Assembly (NCBI RefSeq): GCF_000420705.1
Contig: NZ_ATVL01000001.1
Location: 41,964-105,963 of the forward strand
Source of the DNA: Hymenobacter norwichensis DSM 15439
Lineage (GTDB): Bacteria; Bacteroidota; Bacteroidia; Cytophagales; Hymenobacteraceae
Length of the DNA: 64,000 nucleotides
Direction of reading: 5' to 3'
Of the stretch, positions 1-9,255 are shown piece by piece (position 1 is the first letter of the stretch; each line of letters opens with the position of its first letter). Below the pieces are notes generated by a model. It saw nothing but the letters and a program-made list of their open reading frames with translations. It was not told the DNA's origin and did no database searches. The position numbers and the translations under genes were made by a program.

Positions 1-1
1 G

Positions 2-502
2 GTGGAGCAGGCGGCCGGCTTGCCACAGGTGACGGTGGGCTACACCAATCAGTCCCTCCGGGGCACGTACGAAGTGGATGGGCAGGCCACTACCTACGGG
101 ACCGGTGACCGGTTCCAGAGCGTGCAGGCCGGCGTGGCCATCCCCCTGCTGCGCGGCCCGCAGAAGGCCCGCGTACAGGCGGCTCGGTTGCAGGAGCAGG
201 CAGCTGCCACTACCTACCAGCGCTACCGGGCGGAAGTAGCCGCCCAACTCGATGAGCTCCGTTTGCGCCTGCAAGAGCAGCAGCGGCGGGTACAGTTCTA
301 CGAGCAGACCGGCTTGCCGCAGGCCGAGGTCATTGTCCGGCTTAGCCAGCGCGCTTACAAGGCGGGTGAAACCACCTACTCCGAGCTTCTGCTCAACCTG
401 GAACGCGCCCTACGGGTGCGCACCACTTATCTCGACGCCGTGCTGGCGCACAACCAGACCACCATCGAGTTGGAGTACCTGCTAGGTACCCCGGCGCAGT
501 AA
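2..502 (+). CDS. TolC-family outer-membrane efflux protein, C-terminal part
   Basis: This is the 3' part of an outer-membrane efflux duct gene; the frame is open to the window edge, so the true start lies upstream. The 166 visible residues hold the alternating helical and strand pattern of an OEP repeat, with a long Gln/Arg/Leu-rich helix (about residues 55-105), then the segment ending YSELLLNLERALRVRTTYLDAVLAHNQ that is typical of CzcC/CusC proteins. It is followed 24 bp later by a periplasmic adaptor, so it is probably the duct of a heavy-metal RND pump whose permease lies upstream. The metal cannot be told from this part. Confidence 0.85.
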   Translation: MEQAAGLPQVTVGYTNQSLRGTYEVDGQATTYGTGDRFQSVQAGVAIPLLRGPQKARVQAARLQEQAAATTYQRYRAEVAAQLDELRLRLQEQQRRVQFYEQTGLPQAEVIVRLSQRAYKAGETTYSELLLNLERALRVRTTYLDAVLAHNQTTIELEYLLGTPAQ

Positions 503-526
503 CCCTCTCTTTTCGACGTATTTACC

Positions 527-1708
527 ATGTATAAGATTGTATCATTCGTGCTGCTGCTGGGCCTGAGCGTGCCCTTTGGCTGCACTTCCGATAAACCAGA
601 AACGGCCGCAGCAGATGCCGAAGGCCGGGAAACCGCCACTCAGGAAGGCGAAGAAGCAGAAGAGGCAACCGACCTGGTTACCCTCTCGCCAGCGCAGCAG
701 CAGGTGGCGGGCATCCAGACCGGTCAGCTGACGAACCGGCCGATGGGCGCGGGCCTGGCCGTCACCGGCACGCTGGACGTGCCGCCGGAAAGCGCCGTCT
801 CCATCACGGCCCCGCTGGGAGGCTTCGTGGACAACACCGAACTGCTGCAAGGTACGCGGGTGCGCAAAGGCGAAGTGCTAGCCACCATCCGCAATCCCGA
901 GTTCGTGACCCTGCAGCAGGAGTACCTGGAAACCCGCGCCCGCCTCGAATACGCCCGAACCGAGCTGGCCCGGCAGAAAGAGCTGTACGAGCAGGAGGTA
1001 GCCCCCCAAAAGAACTATCAGCGGGCCCAAGCCGATTACAATGCGTTGCGCGTGCAAACCAACGCGTTGGCGGCCCGGCTGCGCTTGGCGAACCTGCCGG
1101 TAGGGGGCAAGCTTGTTACGACGGCCAGCATTCGGGCTCCCCGAGCGGGTTTTGTGCGAACCGTGAACGTAACGGTCGGCCAGGCAGTGACGCCTACGGA
1201 TGCCCTGTTTGAAATCGTGGACCCCGAGCACTTGCACGTCGAGTTGACCGTCTTCGAGCGCGACGTGGCGCGGGTGCAGAAAAACCAGCTGATTCGCTTC
1301 ACCCTGGCCAGCGACTCGACCGGCTCCCGCCGCGAGCGGACGGCCCGCGTGTATCTGATTGGGCGGGCTATTGGGCAAGACCGCACGGTACGCGTACACG
1401 GCCATTTAGATCAGGAAAACGATCCGGCCCTGTTGCCGGGCCTCTACGTGCGGGCCCTGATTGAAACCGGCCGCACGGAGGTGCCCGCCCTGCCCGATGC
1501 GGCGCTGGTGCGCTTCGAGGGTAAGAGCTACGTCTACGCCGTGGAAGCGCCCGGCCGCTACCGCATGGTGCCCGTAACCCTAGGCCGCAGCGAAGACAAC
1601 TTCACCGAAGTCACGCTGCCCGAAACGGTGCCCGCTACAACCACCTTCGTAACAGGGGCTGCTTACTCGTTGCTGGCCAAGATGAAAAACGCCGAGGAAG
1701 AAGAATAG
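527..1708 (+). CDS. RND efflux periplasmic adaptor (CusB/CzcB type)
   Basis: Membrane-fusion protein of 393 residues that would link an inner-membrane RND permease to the TolC duct just upstream. The N-terminus is a lipoprotein signal with Cys at residue 19 (context PFGC), followed by an acidic Glu-rich stretch. The barrel-sandwich hybrid half (GGFVDNTELLQGTRVRKGEVLATI) is followed by the helical hairpin and the second lipoyl half (IRAPRAGFVRTVNVTVGQAV). The C-terminus is acidic (NAEEEE). Same operon as the TolC gene; heavy-metal export is inferred from the surrounding genes. Confidence 0.88.
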   Translation: MYKIVSFVLLLGLSVPFGCTSDKPETAAADAEGRETATQEGEEAEEATDLVTLSPAQQQVAGIQTGQLTNRPMGAGLAVTGTLDVPPESAVSITAPLGGFVDNTELLQGTRVRKGEVLATIRNPEFVTLQQEYLETRARLEYARTELARQKELYEQEVAPQKNYQRAQADYNALRVQTNALAARLRLANLPVGGKLVTTASIRAPRAGFVRTVNVTVGQAVTPTDALFEIVDPEHLHVELTVFERDVARVQKNQLIRFTLASDSTGSRRERTARVYLIGRAIGQDRTVRVHGHLDQENDPALLPGLYVRALIETGRTEVPALPDAALVRFEGKSYVYAVEAPGRYRMVPVTLGRSEDNFTEVTLPETVPATTTFVTGAAYSLLAKMKNAEEEE

Positions 1709-1755
1709 CCGCTTACAGGAAGTTCCTGATTTCCTCAGTTAACAAAAGACCCTCA

Positions 1756-2085
1756 ATGGCTTACCTACAGACCCTAGGTGTATTTGTGTTGGCCGGCCTC
1801 TGTGAAATCGGGGGCGGCTATTTGGTGTGGCAGTGGCTGAAGGCGGATCGCCCGGGCTGGATGGGGCTAGCAGGAGCAATCCTGCTCGTGCTCTACGGCT
1901 GGGTGGCCACTTGGCAGCCCACTTCCTTCGGCAAAACCTACGCCGTCTACGGGGGCATTTTCGTGGTCATGTCCATTGCCTGGGCCTGGTACTTCGATGG
2001 CTTCTGGCCGGATCGGTTTGATGTACTGGGCGGCGCTATCGTGCTGCTTGGACTGGGGGTCGTGCTGTTCTGGCCCCGCGCCTAA
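1756..2085 (+). CDS. ynfA: YnfA/UPF0060 small membrane protein
   Basis: A 109-residue protein with four predicted membrane helices and the family's hallmark stretches: GLCEIGGGYLVWQWL near the N-terminus and TSFGKTYAVYGGIFVVMS in the middle. Length matches the usual 105-110 residues. YnfA proteins resemble SMR transporters; some have been linked to drug efflux, but physiological substrates are poorly defined. It lies 47 bp after the adaptor gene and before a Fur-family regulator, so metal-related expression is likely but not shown. Confidence 0.9.
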   Translation: MAYLQTLGVFVLAGLCEIGGGYLVWQWLKADRPGWMGLAGAILLVLYGWVATWQPTSFGKTYAVYGGIFVVMSIAWAWYFDGFWPDRFDVLGGAIVLLGLGVVLFWPRA

Positions 2086-2172
2086 TTTCTCTAGTCGCTC
2101 TCCTTACACCCCTGCGCTTGGCCGTTTACTGGCTCAACCGGGCCTCTGCGCAACCGCTACACTACTCTCATT

Positions 2173-2595
2173 ATGGCTCATCCCCAAGAAGATACGCTTA
2201 TTGCCAAGCAGATCACGCCCACCGCTATGCGCCTGCTGGTACTGGAAGTGCTGCAACAGCAGCCGGCGGCATTGAGTCTGGCTGACGTGGAGCAACTGCT
2301 CGGCCACGCCGACCGCATCACGGTGCACCGCACGCTGAAAACTTTCACCGATAAGGGGCTGGTGCATCGCATTGAGGACGGCAGCGGGGCGGTAAAGTTC
2401 GCCTTATGCGAGCCGGGTTGCACGCCGGAGCAGCACCAGGACCTGCACGTACACTTCTTCTGCACCCGGTGCCGCGAAACCAGCTGCCTGCCTACCGTGG
2501 CCGTACCGACCATTCCCCTGCCGGGCGCGTTTCAGGTGCAGGAAACCAGTTTAGTGATGAAGGGCCTCTGTGAACGCTGCGCTATCACCTCCTGA
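2173..2595 (+). CDS. Fur-family metalloregulator
   Basis: A 140-residue winged-helix regulator of the Fur/Zur superfamily. The DNA-binding half includes LSLADVEQLL and ITVHRTLKTFTDKGLVHRI (about residues 35-70). The metal-binding half has the HVHFFCTRC motif (about 95-103) and a second CERC near the C-terminus, giving the CxxC pairs of the structural zinc site. It sits between the efflux genes and a Zn/Cd-type ATPase, so it may control that block in response to Zn or a similar metal. The exact subfamily (Fur, Zur, Nur) cannot be fixed from sequence alone. Confidence 0.88.
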   Translation: MAHPQEDTLIAKQITPTAMRLLVLEVLQQQPAALSLADVEQLLGHADRITVHRTLKTFTDKGLVHRIEDGSGAVKFALCEPGCTPEQHQDLHVHFFCTRCRETSCLPTVAVPTIPLPGAFQVQETSLVMKGLCERCAITS

Positions 2596-2677
2596 AACAA
2601 TGCAATACCATTGCATCGCCCTACGAGGGAAGTTTGCTTTCTCGTACGAGCGGTGTGTTACCCATCCCTGCCTGCCC

Positions 2678-3292
2678 ATGGTTGAATTGCTTACCGGTGC
2701 CCTTGTGCTGAGTTTACTTCACGCGCTCATTCCCAACCACTGGGCGCCCGTACTCGCTATTGCCCGGGCCGAACGGTGGCCGTTGCGGCGAGCGGTGGGG
2801 GTTACGCTGGTCGCCGGCATGGCCCACGTGCTAAGCACGGTAGCCCTGGGCCTGGCGCTGGGGTGGCTGGGCTGGCGCCTATCGGCCCGCTTCGAGCAAG
2901 TGGCTGGCTGGGCCGCGCCGCTGCTCCTCATTATGGCGGGGCTGCTGTACGCCTTTTCCGGACCCGGTCATGCCCACCCGGACCCCCGACCGATAAGCCG
3001 CCGAGGGCCGCGTCGGCGGGTGGTACTCGGCCTGGCCGCTACCATGTTCCTGGCTCCATGTCTAGAAATTCAGACCTTCTTTCTGGCCGCCGGCACCCAC
3101 GGCCCCGCCGCCTTGGCCCTGCTAATGACTGTATACCTGCTGGTTACAGTTACGGCTATGTGTGCGCTGGTGGCGCTGGCCCATCGCAGCTTACGCCGAC
3201 TGAATCTGGATGGGCTGGCCGCCCATGAACGCCAGCTGACCGGCGCCGTGCTCGTACTGGTGGGAATGGCTGGCTTTTTCCTGGACTGGTAG
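2678..3292 (+). CDS. NicO/UreH-like multi-pass membrane transporter
   Basis: About 204 residues with six hydrophobic segments. The first segment carries HALIPNHWAPVLAIARAERW, resembling the His-containing HxxxxDH-type motif of nickel/cobalt (NicO, HupE/UreH) transporters, with an additional GMAHVLSTVALG segment. A charged loop rich in His/Pro/Arg (GPGHAHPDPRP) lies mid-protein. The frame is open back to 2570, but the ATG at 2678 places a hydrophobic helix at the N-terminus and leaves a gap after the Fur gene, so I prefer it. Metal-ion transport fits the context; the substrate is unknown. Confidence 0.65.
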   Translation: MVELLTGALVLSLLHALIPNHWAPVLAIARAERWPLRRAVGVTLVAGMAHVLSTVALGLALGWLGWRLSARFEQVAGWAAPLLLIMAGLLYAFSGPGHAHPDPRPISRRGPRRRVVLGLAATMFLAPCLEIQTFFLAAGTHGPAALALLMTVYLLVTVTAMCALVALAHRSLRRLNLDGLAAHERQLTGAVLVLVGMAGFFLDW

Positions 3293-3344
3293 CCGCCTGC
3301 TACCATTATTCTCTCTTTTCCCTTTGACTTCACTTCTTTGCCTT

Positions 3345-5438
3345 ATGCCTGATCCTTCATCCCCGAACACCAACGAAGAGTTGAACACCGCCAAGCAGGT
3401 GCAGCTAGAAAACGTGGGCGCCCTCAGCCGGGAGCAGCTTACGCCCGAAGCCGCGACCGAGCCGCAGGGCCACGACGTGGCTGGGCATGACCATGCTCCA
3501 GCAGCGGATACCACCCCGGATGCGCACGCTGGCCATACGCACGCCGAGGGAGAGGACGACGACCACGACCACGGACCGGCGGGGGCCAACCCCTATTTCT
3601 GGCCGGGCGTGAGCTTGGCGCTGCTGCTGGGCGGTATTGCACTGGATTACTTCGACGTCGCTTTCTTCACCGGTCCGATCCGTCTGGTTTGGTACGGCCT
3701 CGCCTTTCTGCTGGTCGGCTGGAAAGTGATTCGCTCGGCCGTTCAAAGCATTCCTTCAGGCAACATCTTCAATGAGTTCCTGCTCATGAGTTTGGCCACC
3801 ATTGGGGCCTTTGCTATCGGCGAGTACCCTGAGGGCGTGGCCGTGATGCTGTTTTACACGGTGGGCGAGCTGTTCCAGGATGCGGCCGTGAATCGGGCCA
3901 AGCGCAGCATTCGGGCCTTGCTCGAAATTCAAGCCACAGAGGTCACGGTGGTGCGGGATGGGCAAAGCCTGGTGCTCGACCCCAAGCAGGTACAGATCGG
4001 GGACGTGATGGAGGTCCGGCCCGGCGAGAAAGTAGCCCTGGACGGGACACTGCAAGCCGCCGCCGCTTCGTTTAACACGGCCGCTCTTACGGGCGAATCG
4101 GCTCCGCAAACCAAACAGCCGGGCGAGGCTGTGCTAGCCGGCATGATCAACTTGGAAACCCTGGCCCGCGTCACGGTCACCGCAGCCTTCGCCGATACCA
4201 AGCTCTCCAAGATTCTGGCTATGGTGCAGGACGCGGTGGGACGCAAGGCCAAGACCCAGCAGTTCATCACGCGCTTCGCCAAGATTTACACGCCCATCGT
4301 GGTGGGTCTGGCGGTACTGCTGGTGCTGGTGCCCTACTTTATGGTAGACGACTACGTATTCCGCACCTGGCTCTACCGGGCTCTGGTCTTTCTGGTGATT
4401 TCCTGCCCCTGCGCGCTGGTTATCAGCATTCCGCTGGGCTACTTCGGGGGCATCGGTGCAGCTTCCAAGGCAGGCATCCTGTTCAAAGGCTCCAATTTCC
4501 TGGATGTGCTGCGCGAAATCAACACGGTGGTGATGGATAAGACCGGCACGCTCACCCAAGGGGTGTTTGCCGTGCAACAGGTGCAGCCGGCGCCCGGCAC
4601 TGACCCAGCGCAGTTGCTGCAACTGGTGGGAGCATTGGAAACCAAGTCCACGCACCCCATTGCCAAAGCGGTGGTAACGCATGTTGGAGCGGCCGTAACA
4701 GGCGTGCTCGTGGAAGGGGTGGAAGAAATTGCCGGCCACGGCCTGCGCGGCCGGGTAGCGGGCAAAGATGTACTGGCTGGTAATACCAAGCTGCTCACCA
4801 AGTTTAACGTGGCCTATCCGGCCGTCGTGGATCAGGTAGCAGACAGCATTGTAGTGGCCGCTATTGATGGCCAGTATGCGGGCTACCTTACGGTAGCGGA
4901 TGCTCCCAAGGAAGACGCGGCTCGGGCCGTGCAAGAGCTGAAAGCGGATGGCATTACCAAGCTCGTGATGCTCTCGGGCGACAAGGACAGCATTACGCAA
5001 CGAGTGGCGAAAGAGCTCGGCATCGATGAGGCCCACGGCGGGCTGCTACCCGAAGACAAGGCCCGCTACGTGCAGCAGTACCTCAGTGAAGGGCGCAAAC
5101 TAGCGTTTGTGGGCGATGGGGTAAATGATGCCCCAGTGGTAGCGCTGGCCGACGTGGGCATTGCCATGGGCGGGCTGGGCTCAGACGCCACCATTGAAAC
5201 GGCCGACGTCGTCATCCAAACCGACCACCCGAGCAAGATTGCCACCGCCCGCCGTATTGCCCGGGCCACGCATACCGTAGTGTGGCAGAACATCTGGCTG
5301 GCCTTCGGGGTGAAAGCCATTGTGTTGGCCTTGGGGGCTGGCGGGCTGGCCACGATGTGGGAAGCGGTGTTTGCCGATGTTGGGGTAGCTCTGCTGGCCA
5401 TTCTGAACGCGGTACGCATCCAGCGGATGAAGTTTTAA
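3345..5438 (+). CDS. Zn/Cd/Pb-type heavy-metal P1B-ATPase
   Basis: P-type ATPase of about 697 residues exporting soft divalent cations. The N-terminus lacks a CxxC HMA domain and instead has a His/Asp-rich tail (GHDVAGHDHAPA, HAGHTHAEGEDDDHDHG). Core motifs are present: TGES in the actuator, CPCAL in the transport helix, DKTGT phosphorylation site, STHPIAKAV nucleotide-binding HP locus, GDGVNDAP hinge. The absence of a Gly after CPCAL (CPCALVIS) is typical of the ZntA/CadA branch rather than CopA. The frame is open from a TTG at 3324, but the ATG at 3345 is preferred. Likely regulated by the Fur-type gene two genes upstream. Confidence 0.92.
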   Translation: MPDPSSPNTNEELNTAKQVQLENVGALSREQLTPEAATEPQGHDVAGHDHAPAADTTPDAHAGHTHAEGEDDDHDHGPAGANPYFWPGVSLALLLGGIALDYFDVAFFTGPIRLVWYGLAFLLVGWKVIRSAVQSIPSGNIFNEFLLMSLATIGAFAIGEYPEGVAVMLFYTVGELFQDAAVNRAKRSIRALLEIQATEVTVVRDGQSLVLDPKQVQIGDVMEVRPGEKVALDGTLQAAAASFNTAALTGESAPQTKQPGEAVLAGMINLETLARVTVTAAFADTKLSKILAMVQDAVGRKAKTQQFITRFAKIYTPIVVGLAVLLVLVPYFMVDDYVFRTWLYRALVFLVISCPCALVISIPLGYFGGIGAASKAGILFKGSNFLDVLREINTVVMDKTGTLTQGVFAVQQVQPAPGTDPAQLLQLVGALETKSTHPIAKAVVTHVGAAVTGVLVEGVEEIAGHGLRGRVAGKDVLAGNTKLLTKFNVAYPAVVDQVADSIVVAAIDGQYAGYLTVADAPKEDAARAVQELKADGITKLVMLSGDKDSITQRVAKELGIDEAHGGLLPEDKARYVQQYLSEGRKLAFVGDGVNDAPVVALADVGIAMGGLGSDATIETADVVIQTDHPSKIATARRIARATHTVVWQNIWLAFGVKAIVLALGAGGLATMWEAVFADVGVALLAILNAVRIQRMKF

Positions 5439-5492
5439 AGGGTTGGGAGGGCTGGTTGGCTCGCTGGTGCTTCCGCTTCTTTTCTCCCGCTG

Positions 5493-6539
5493 CTAGGCAG
5501 TGGTTCCACCACAGCTGGAGCCACTGCCGGCCGTGCAGCCGTAGCAGTGTTGGTTGATGACCACTGCCCGCTGGGCGAGTGCGGCGGCATCGAAGTCACG
5601 GATATGCTGCACGGGACTAGCCACGTTGAGCTCCAGCATCTGGTTGAAGTCGCAGTCGTAGAGCAAGCCGTCCCAACTCACGGAAATCGTGTTGCGGCAC
5701 ATCACGCCGGCCGCCGCCACGGGGTTGAACGCGTTGACCAGCTTTTCCATGTAGCCCGCGTAGTTGCCCGACTCCAGCAGGAAGTCCAGGTAGCGGCTCA
5801 CGGGAATGTTGGTGATGGCAAACAACTCATTGAACACAATACCGAAGTCCTTGTGCAGGGCCCGTTTGAATTGGTCCTGCAAGCCTTTCTGCGCGCCGGG
5901 CAGAAACGCGCCGTTGGGATTATACACCAAGTTCAACGTCAGCCCCGAGCCTGGCTGCCCGTAGCCCACCGCGTTCAGCATCTTCAGCGCCTTAATGGAA
6001 TCGTCGAACACACCGTCACCGCGCTGACGATCGGTGGTTTTGGCATTGTAGAAGGGCAAGGAGCTAACCACCTCCACGTTGTGCGCCCGGAAAAACTCGG
6101 GCAGGTCGTGGTACTTCTTGTTGGCCACGATGATGGTCAGGTTGCAGCGCACGATGATGTGGCGGCCCAGCGCGTGCAGCTGCGCCACAAACCAGCGGAA
6201 ATCCGGGTTCATCTCCGGGGCGCCGCCCGTTAAATCCACCGTCGCAATATCAGTTCCCGCCAGCGCGTCGAGGCAGAGCTGCATCGTTTCGCGGGTCATG
6301 ATTTCCTTCCGGTCGGGCCCGGCATCTACGTGGCAGTGCTTGCAGACCTGGTTGCACATCTTGCCCACGTTGATTTGCAGCACCGTGGCGGCCATGGGGC
6401 GCAAAGGAAACAGCCCGGCGGCGCGCATTTTCTCGTGAAACGGCGGCAGATGGGCTCCCTCCGCTTGTTCGGTGCGCAGCACCGTTAGCTGAAAGGCGGC
6501 GTCCGCTAGGTGGTGGCCCGTGGCCTTGAGTGATTTCAT
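5493..6539 (-). CDS. arsS: Arsenosugar biosynthesis radical SAM protein ArsS
   Basis: A radical SAM enzyme of about 348 residues. The cluster motif CNQVCKHCH (Cys62, Cys66, Cys69) follows LQINVGKM, and the C-terminal region has extra Cys including CYGCTAGSGSSC, as in the ArsS family thought to add the adenosyl group to methylated arsenic in arsenosugar formation. It is the last gene of a minus-strand operon with two dehydrogenases and an arsenosugar-type glycosyltransferase. The ATG at 6539 is chosen; a TTG at 6587 is also in frame. Function is by family resemblance. Confidence 0.88.
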   Translation of the reverse strand: MKSLKATGHHLADAAFQLTVLRTEQAEGAHLPPFHEKMRAAGLFPLRPMAATVLQINVGKMCNQVCKHCHVDAGPDRKEIMTRETMQLCLDALAGTDIATVDLTGGAPEMNPDFRWFVAQLHALGRHIIVRCNLTIIVANKKYHDLPEFFRAHNVEVVSSLPFYNAKTTDRQRGDGVFDDSIKALKMLNAVGYGQPGSGLTLNLVYNPNGAFLPGAQKGLQDQFKRALHKDFGIVFNELFAITNIPVSRYLDFLLESGNYAGYMEKLVNAFNPVAAAGVMCRNTISVSWDGLLYDCDFNQMLELNVASPVQHIRDFDAAALAQRAVVINQHCYGCTAGSGSSCGGTTA

Positions 6540-6616
6540 CAGAGGAGGTAGTGATAGCAGCCAGCGCGTGAACCAGACGTACGGCAATGCGTACCGGCAC
6601 GGATTAGCTTGGGTGG

Positions 6617-7519
6617 TTATTCATAGAAGTGACGGAGGCGCCGGATGGTTGTCTGCACAATCCAGTCCCCCAGCCGAGGCAGGTAGGTGTGCACCAGCAC
6701 AATGAGCTTGCCCAAAGCCGAGATGACGGTGCGCGACCGGCGCCGGCGGATGTGGCCAAGGATCAGATGCGCCACTTCGGTTTGGCTTTTCTGCCAGCGC
6801 GGGGGACGGTGCGCGATGGGCACGGGCTCTCCCGTGGCGCTGAGCACCCGCTTTTCGGGGTCGTTTTGGGTGAAGCCGATGTGCACCACCCCGAAGTGAA
6901 TGCCGGTGTGGGCCAGCTCCATGCGCAGGGTGTGCGCCAGGTTGGCCACGGCCGCTTTGCCCGCGCAGTAGGCCGAACCGCTGGGCATGCCGTTCAGGGC
7001 CGAGATGGAGGAAATGAAGGTCACGCTGCCCCGGGTCTGGGTTAGGTGCGGCAGCGCGGCTTTCAGTGGGTACACCGTCCCGTAGACGTTGCTGTCAAGT
7101 ACCTGGCGGAACACTTCCGGCTGCATGTCGGCAAAATAGGCCCGCTGCGAGATGCTGGCGTTGGTGACCAGAATATCCAGTTGCCCAAAGACTTGGATAG
7201 CCGTGGCTACCAGCTGCTCACAAGCGGCGTAGTTGGTCACATCGGCCACGCAGCTGGCCACGGCAAAGCCAGCCGCCTCCAAGTCCCGCCGGGTTTGCTC
7301 CAGGCGCTCGGGCTGGCGGCCGTTGAGCACGACGGCCGCTCCTTGCTGGCACAGCGCCCGGGCCGTTTCCCGGCCAATGCCCGATTCGGAGCCCGTTACC
7401 AGCGCGACTTTACCAGCAAACGGCCCGTTACCCGGCAGCAGGGGCTGCCGCATCGTCGGTGAAGCAGCAGGCTCCGTCTGGGGCCCGACGAGGGAGGGCT
7501 GCGGGGGGGCGTCAAACAT
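6617..7519 (-). CDS. SDR-family NAD(P)-dependent oxidoreductase
   Basis: Classical short-chain dehydrogenase of about 300 residues: cofactor motif TGSESGIG, a VTNAS segment, and catalytic Ser with YCAGK (Tyr/Lys pair). The ATG at 7519 overlaps the stop of the upstream epimerase gene by 8 bp, implying translational coupling. A C-terminal Arg-rich stretch (HIRRRRSRTV) and hydrophobic tail are typical of the larger SDRs. In this operon it probably acts on a sugar or arsenosugar intermediate, which is an inference from position. Confidence 0.85.
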   Translation of the reverse strand: MFDAPPQPSLVGPQTEPAASPTMRQPLLPGNGPFAGKVALVTGSESGIGRETARALCQQGAAVVLNGRQPERLEQTRRDLEAAGFAVASCVADVTNYAACEQLVATAIQVFGQLDILVTNASISQRAYFADMQPEVFRQVLDSNVYGTVYPLKAALPHLTQTRGSVTFISSISALNGMPSGSAYCAGKAAVANLAHTLRMELAHTGIHFGVVHIGFTQNDPEKRVLSATGEPVPIAHRPPRWQKSQTEVAHLILGHIRRRRSRTVISALGKLIVLVHTYLPRLGDWIVQTTIRRLRHFYE

Positions 7520-8516
7520 AGTGATGGTCTTTAAACCAGTGGAACGCTTCGGTGATGGCCTGTTCAAGCTCGGTTTGGGGCAAACCCAGTTCCGTGCGCG
7601 CTTTTTGCACGCTGAAGTAGTGCCCATCACCAGCCACGGCCATCATGGCGGAATTAAGCTGTGCGGGGCGGCCCGTCAGCCGCGCCTGCCCATCGCAAGC
7701 GGCACCGTACAGGCGGGCCAGCGGTGCCGGTATGGGCCAGGCGGGCGGGCGCACGCCCATCCGCCTGGCCATTAGCCCGAAGGCTTCCCGGTAGCTTAAG
7801 TTCTGGTTGCCGAGAATGTAGGACTCCCCCATGCGGCCTTGGGTTAGCGCGTTGACCGTGGCCACGGCCACATCGCGGACGTGCACGTAGTTTTTGCCCC
7901 CCGTCGGATAGCCCGGCAGCTTCTGTTGGTAGAGTTCCAGCAACAGGGCGTTGGAAGTGGGCTTGGCATCGCCGGGTCCCAGCATAAAGGTGGGATGCAC
8001 CAGCACGGCCGGCAGCTGCCACTCGGTTACGGCCTGCAGCACCCGGTTGGTGGCCGCCCGCTTGCTGTCCATGTAGTCCAGCCCGTAGCGCTGCCCGGCA
8101 TAGGGCCGGTTTTCGTCGCCGGGGTGCTGGCGGCTGCCGAAGCCAAAAACGTTGGCCGTGCCCACGTACACGAAGCGGTTAACTTCCGCCTGCCGGGCCA
8201 GGTGCAGCACGGCCTCTGTACCACCCAGGTTCGCGGCCCACACGGCCGGGTTACGCGCCGGGTTCACTTCCGCCCGGGCCGCGGCGTGCACGATGGCCCC
8301 ACAGCCCTCAGCCAGCCCCACCAGCGAAGCCGGCTGGCATAAATCACCCGTACGCACCTCGACGCCCAGTGAGGCCAGGGGCGGGAGGGCAGAAGTAACT
8401 GCCGCCCGACCGGGCCGCACCAGTGCCCGCACGGCATAGCCTCGGTGCAGCAGTTCCTGCACGAGGTGGCGGCCCAGAAAGCCGCCGGCACCAGTCACCA
8501 GGACGGGCTTTTCCAT
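7512..8516 (-). CDS. NAD-dependent epimerase/dehydratase (extended SDR)
   Basis: A 334-residue extended SDR with Rossmann motif GAGGFLGRHL at the N-terminus and catalytic YMDSK (Tyr-x-x-x-Lys). It overlaps the glycosyltransferase gene by one base upstream and the SDR gene by 8 bp downstream, so all three are co-translated. Enzymes of this type modify nucleotide-linked sugars or steroid-like substrates; here a role in making the sugar part of an arsenosugar is plausible but unproven. Confidence 0.86.
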   Translation of the reverse strand: MEKPVLVTGAGGFLGRHLVQELLHRGYAVRALVRPGRAAVTSALPPLASLGVEVRTGDLCQPASLVGLAEGCGAIVHAAARAEVNPARNPAVWAANLGGTEAVLHLARQAEVNRFVYVGTANVFGFGSRQHPGDENRPYAGQRYGLDYMDSKRAATNRVLQAVTEWQLPAVLVHPTFMLGPGDAKPTSNALLLELYQQKLPGYPTGGKNYVHVRDVAVATVNALTQGRMGESYILGNQNLSYREAFGLMARRMGVRPPAWPIPAPLARLYGAACDGQARLTGRPAQLNSAMMAVAGDGHYFSVQKARTELGLPQTELEQAITEAFHWFKDHHYV

Positions 8517-9208
8517 CAGCGGTAGTTGAGCAAGGCCTTGTAAGTGCGGGCAATGCGCGGAGGCGGTACCTTGAGAAAAAACAGCGAAAAGGCCGTCAGA
8601 TTGGCCAGCTGCACGCGCAGCCAGGAGTTGGTTTCGTACTTGCGGGCCGACACGACCACGTCCTGCGGGACAATCAGAAAACGGGCCCGCTGTCGGATGC
8701 GGCGGATGATATCAAAATCCTCCATGATGCAGTAGTGCTCATCAAAGCCCCCGAGCTCGTCGAACAAGTCGCGGGTGATAAACAGCGTTTGGTCGCCCCC
8801 GCGGCTCATGATGCCCTCGAAGCGGGTGCCGTAGCTGTTCAGGCGCAGCAGCGGGTGCGATGAGTCGAAGCGGAAGCGGTAGCAGCCGGCCGGGTAACCA
8901 TCGTGCACGGCCTGCCGGACGGTGGTGGCGTAACCGGGGTGAATGCCCACGTCGGCGTGCACGAAGTAGAGAATGTCGCCCGTAGCGTGGCGGGCGCCGT
9001 GGTTCATCTGGCCCGCCCGCCCAGGCTTCGGCGACTGCAGTACCGTGGCCCCCGCGCGGCGGGCGGCCTCGGCGGTGCCGTCCTTGCTGCCGGCGTCGAC
9101 CACGAGGATTTCCAGGGCGTGGCCCGGATGGTGATGGCGCAACTCCTGCACCAAGCGGCCGATGTTATCGGCTTCGTTGTAGGTTGGAATGATAACGCTC
9201 AGCAGCAT
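8516..9208 (-). CDS. Arsenosugar-type glycosyltransferase (TIGR04283-like)
   Basis: GT-A glycosyltransferase family 2 protein of 230 residues. It starts MLLSVIIPTYNEADNI, has the DAGSKDGT segment, HADVGIHPGY as the DxD-like region, and RGGDQTLFITRDLFDELGGFDE followed by IMEDFD, the ED acceptor-site motif. The combination matches the glycosyltransferase family found next to ArsS in arsenosugar clusters. It is the first enzyme gene of the operon, 47 bp downstream of a barrel protein gene on the same strand. Confidence 0.87.
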   Translation of the reverse strand: MLLSVIIPTYNEADNIGRLVQELRHHHPGHALEILVVDAGSKDGTAEAARRAGATVLQSPKPGRAGQMNHGARHATGDILYFVHADVGIHPGYATTVRQAVHDGYPAGCYRFRFDSSHPLLRLNSYGTRFEGIMSRGGDQTLFITRDLFDELGGFDEHYCIMEDFDIIRRIRQRARFLIVPQDVVVSARKYETNSWLRVQLANLTAFSLFFLKVPPPRIARTYKALLNYR

Positions 9209-9255
9209 CGGGTGAGGGGGTAGACGAGAGAATAGTCGAGTTACAAATAAGGAAT

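Noticed and set aside
4134..5036. Minus-strand frame of 300 codons within the P-type ATPase
   Set aside because: Lies wholly antisense to the ATPase, no start context or motif.
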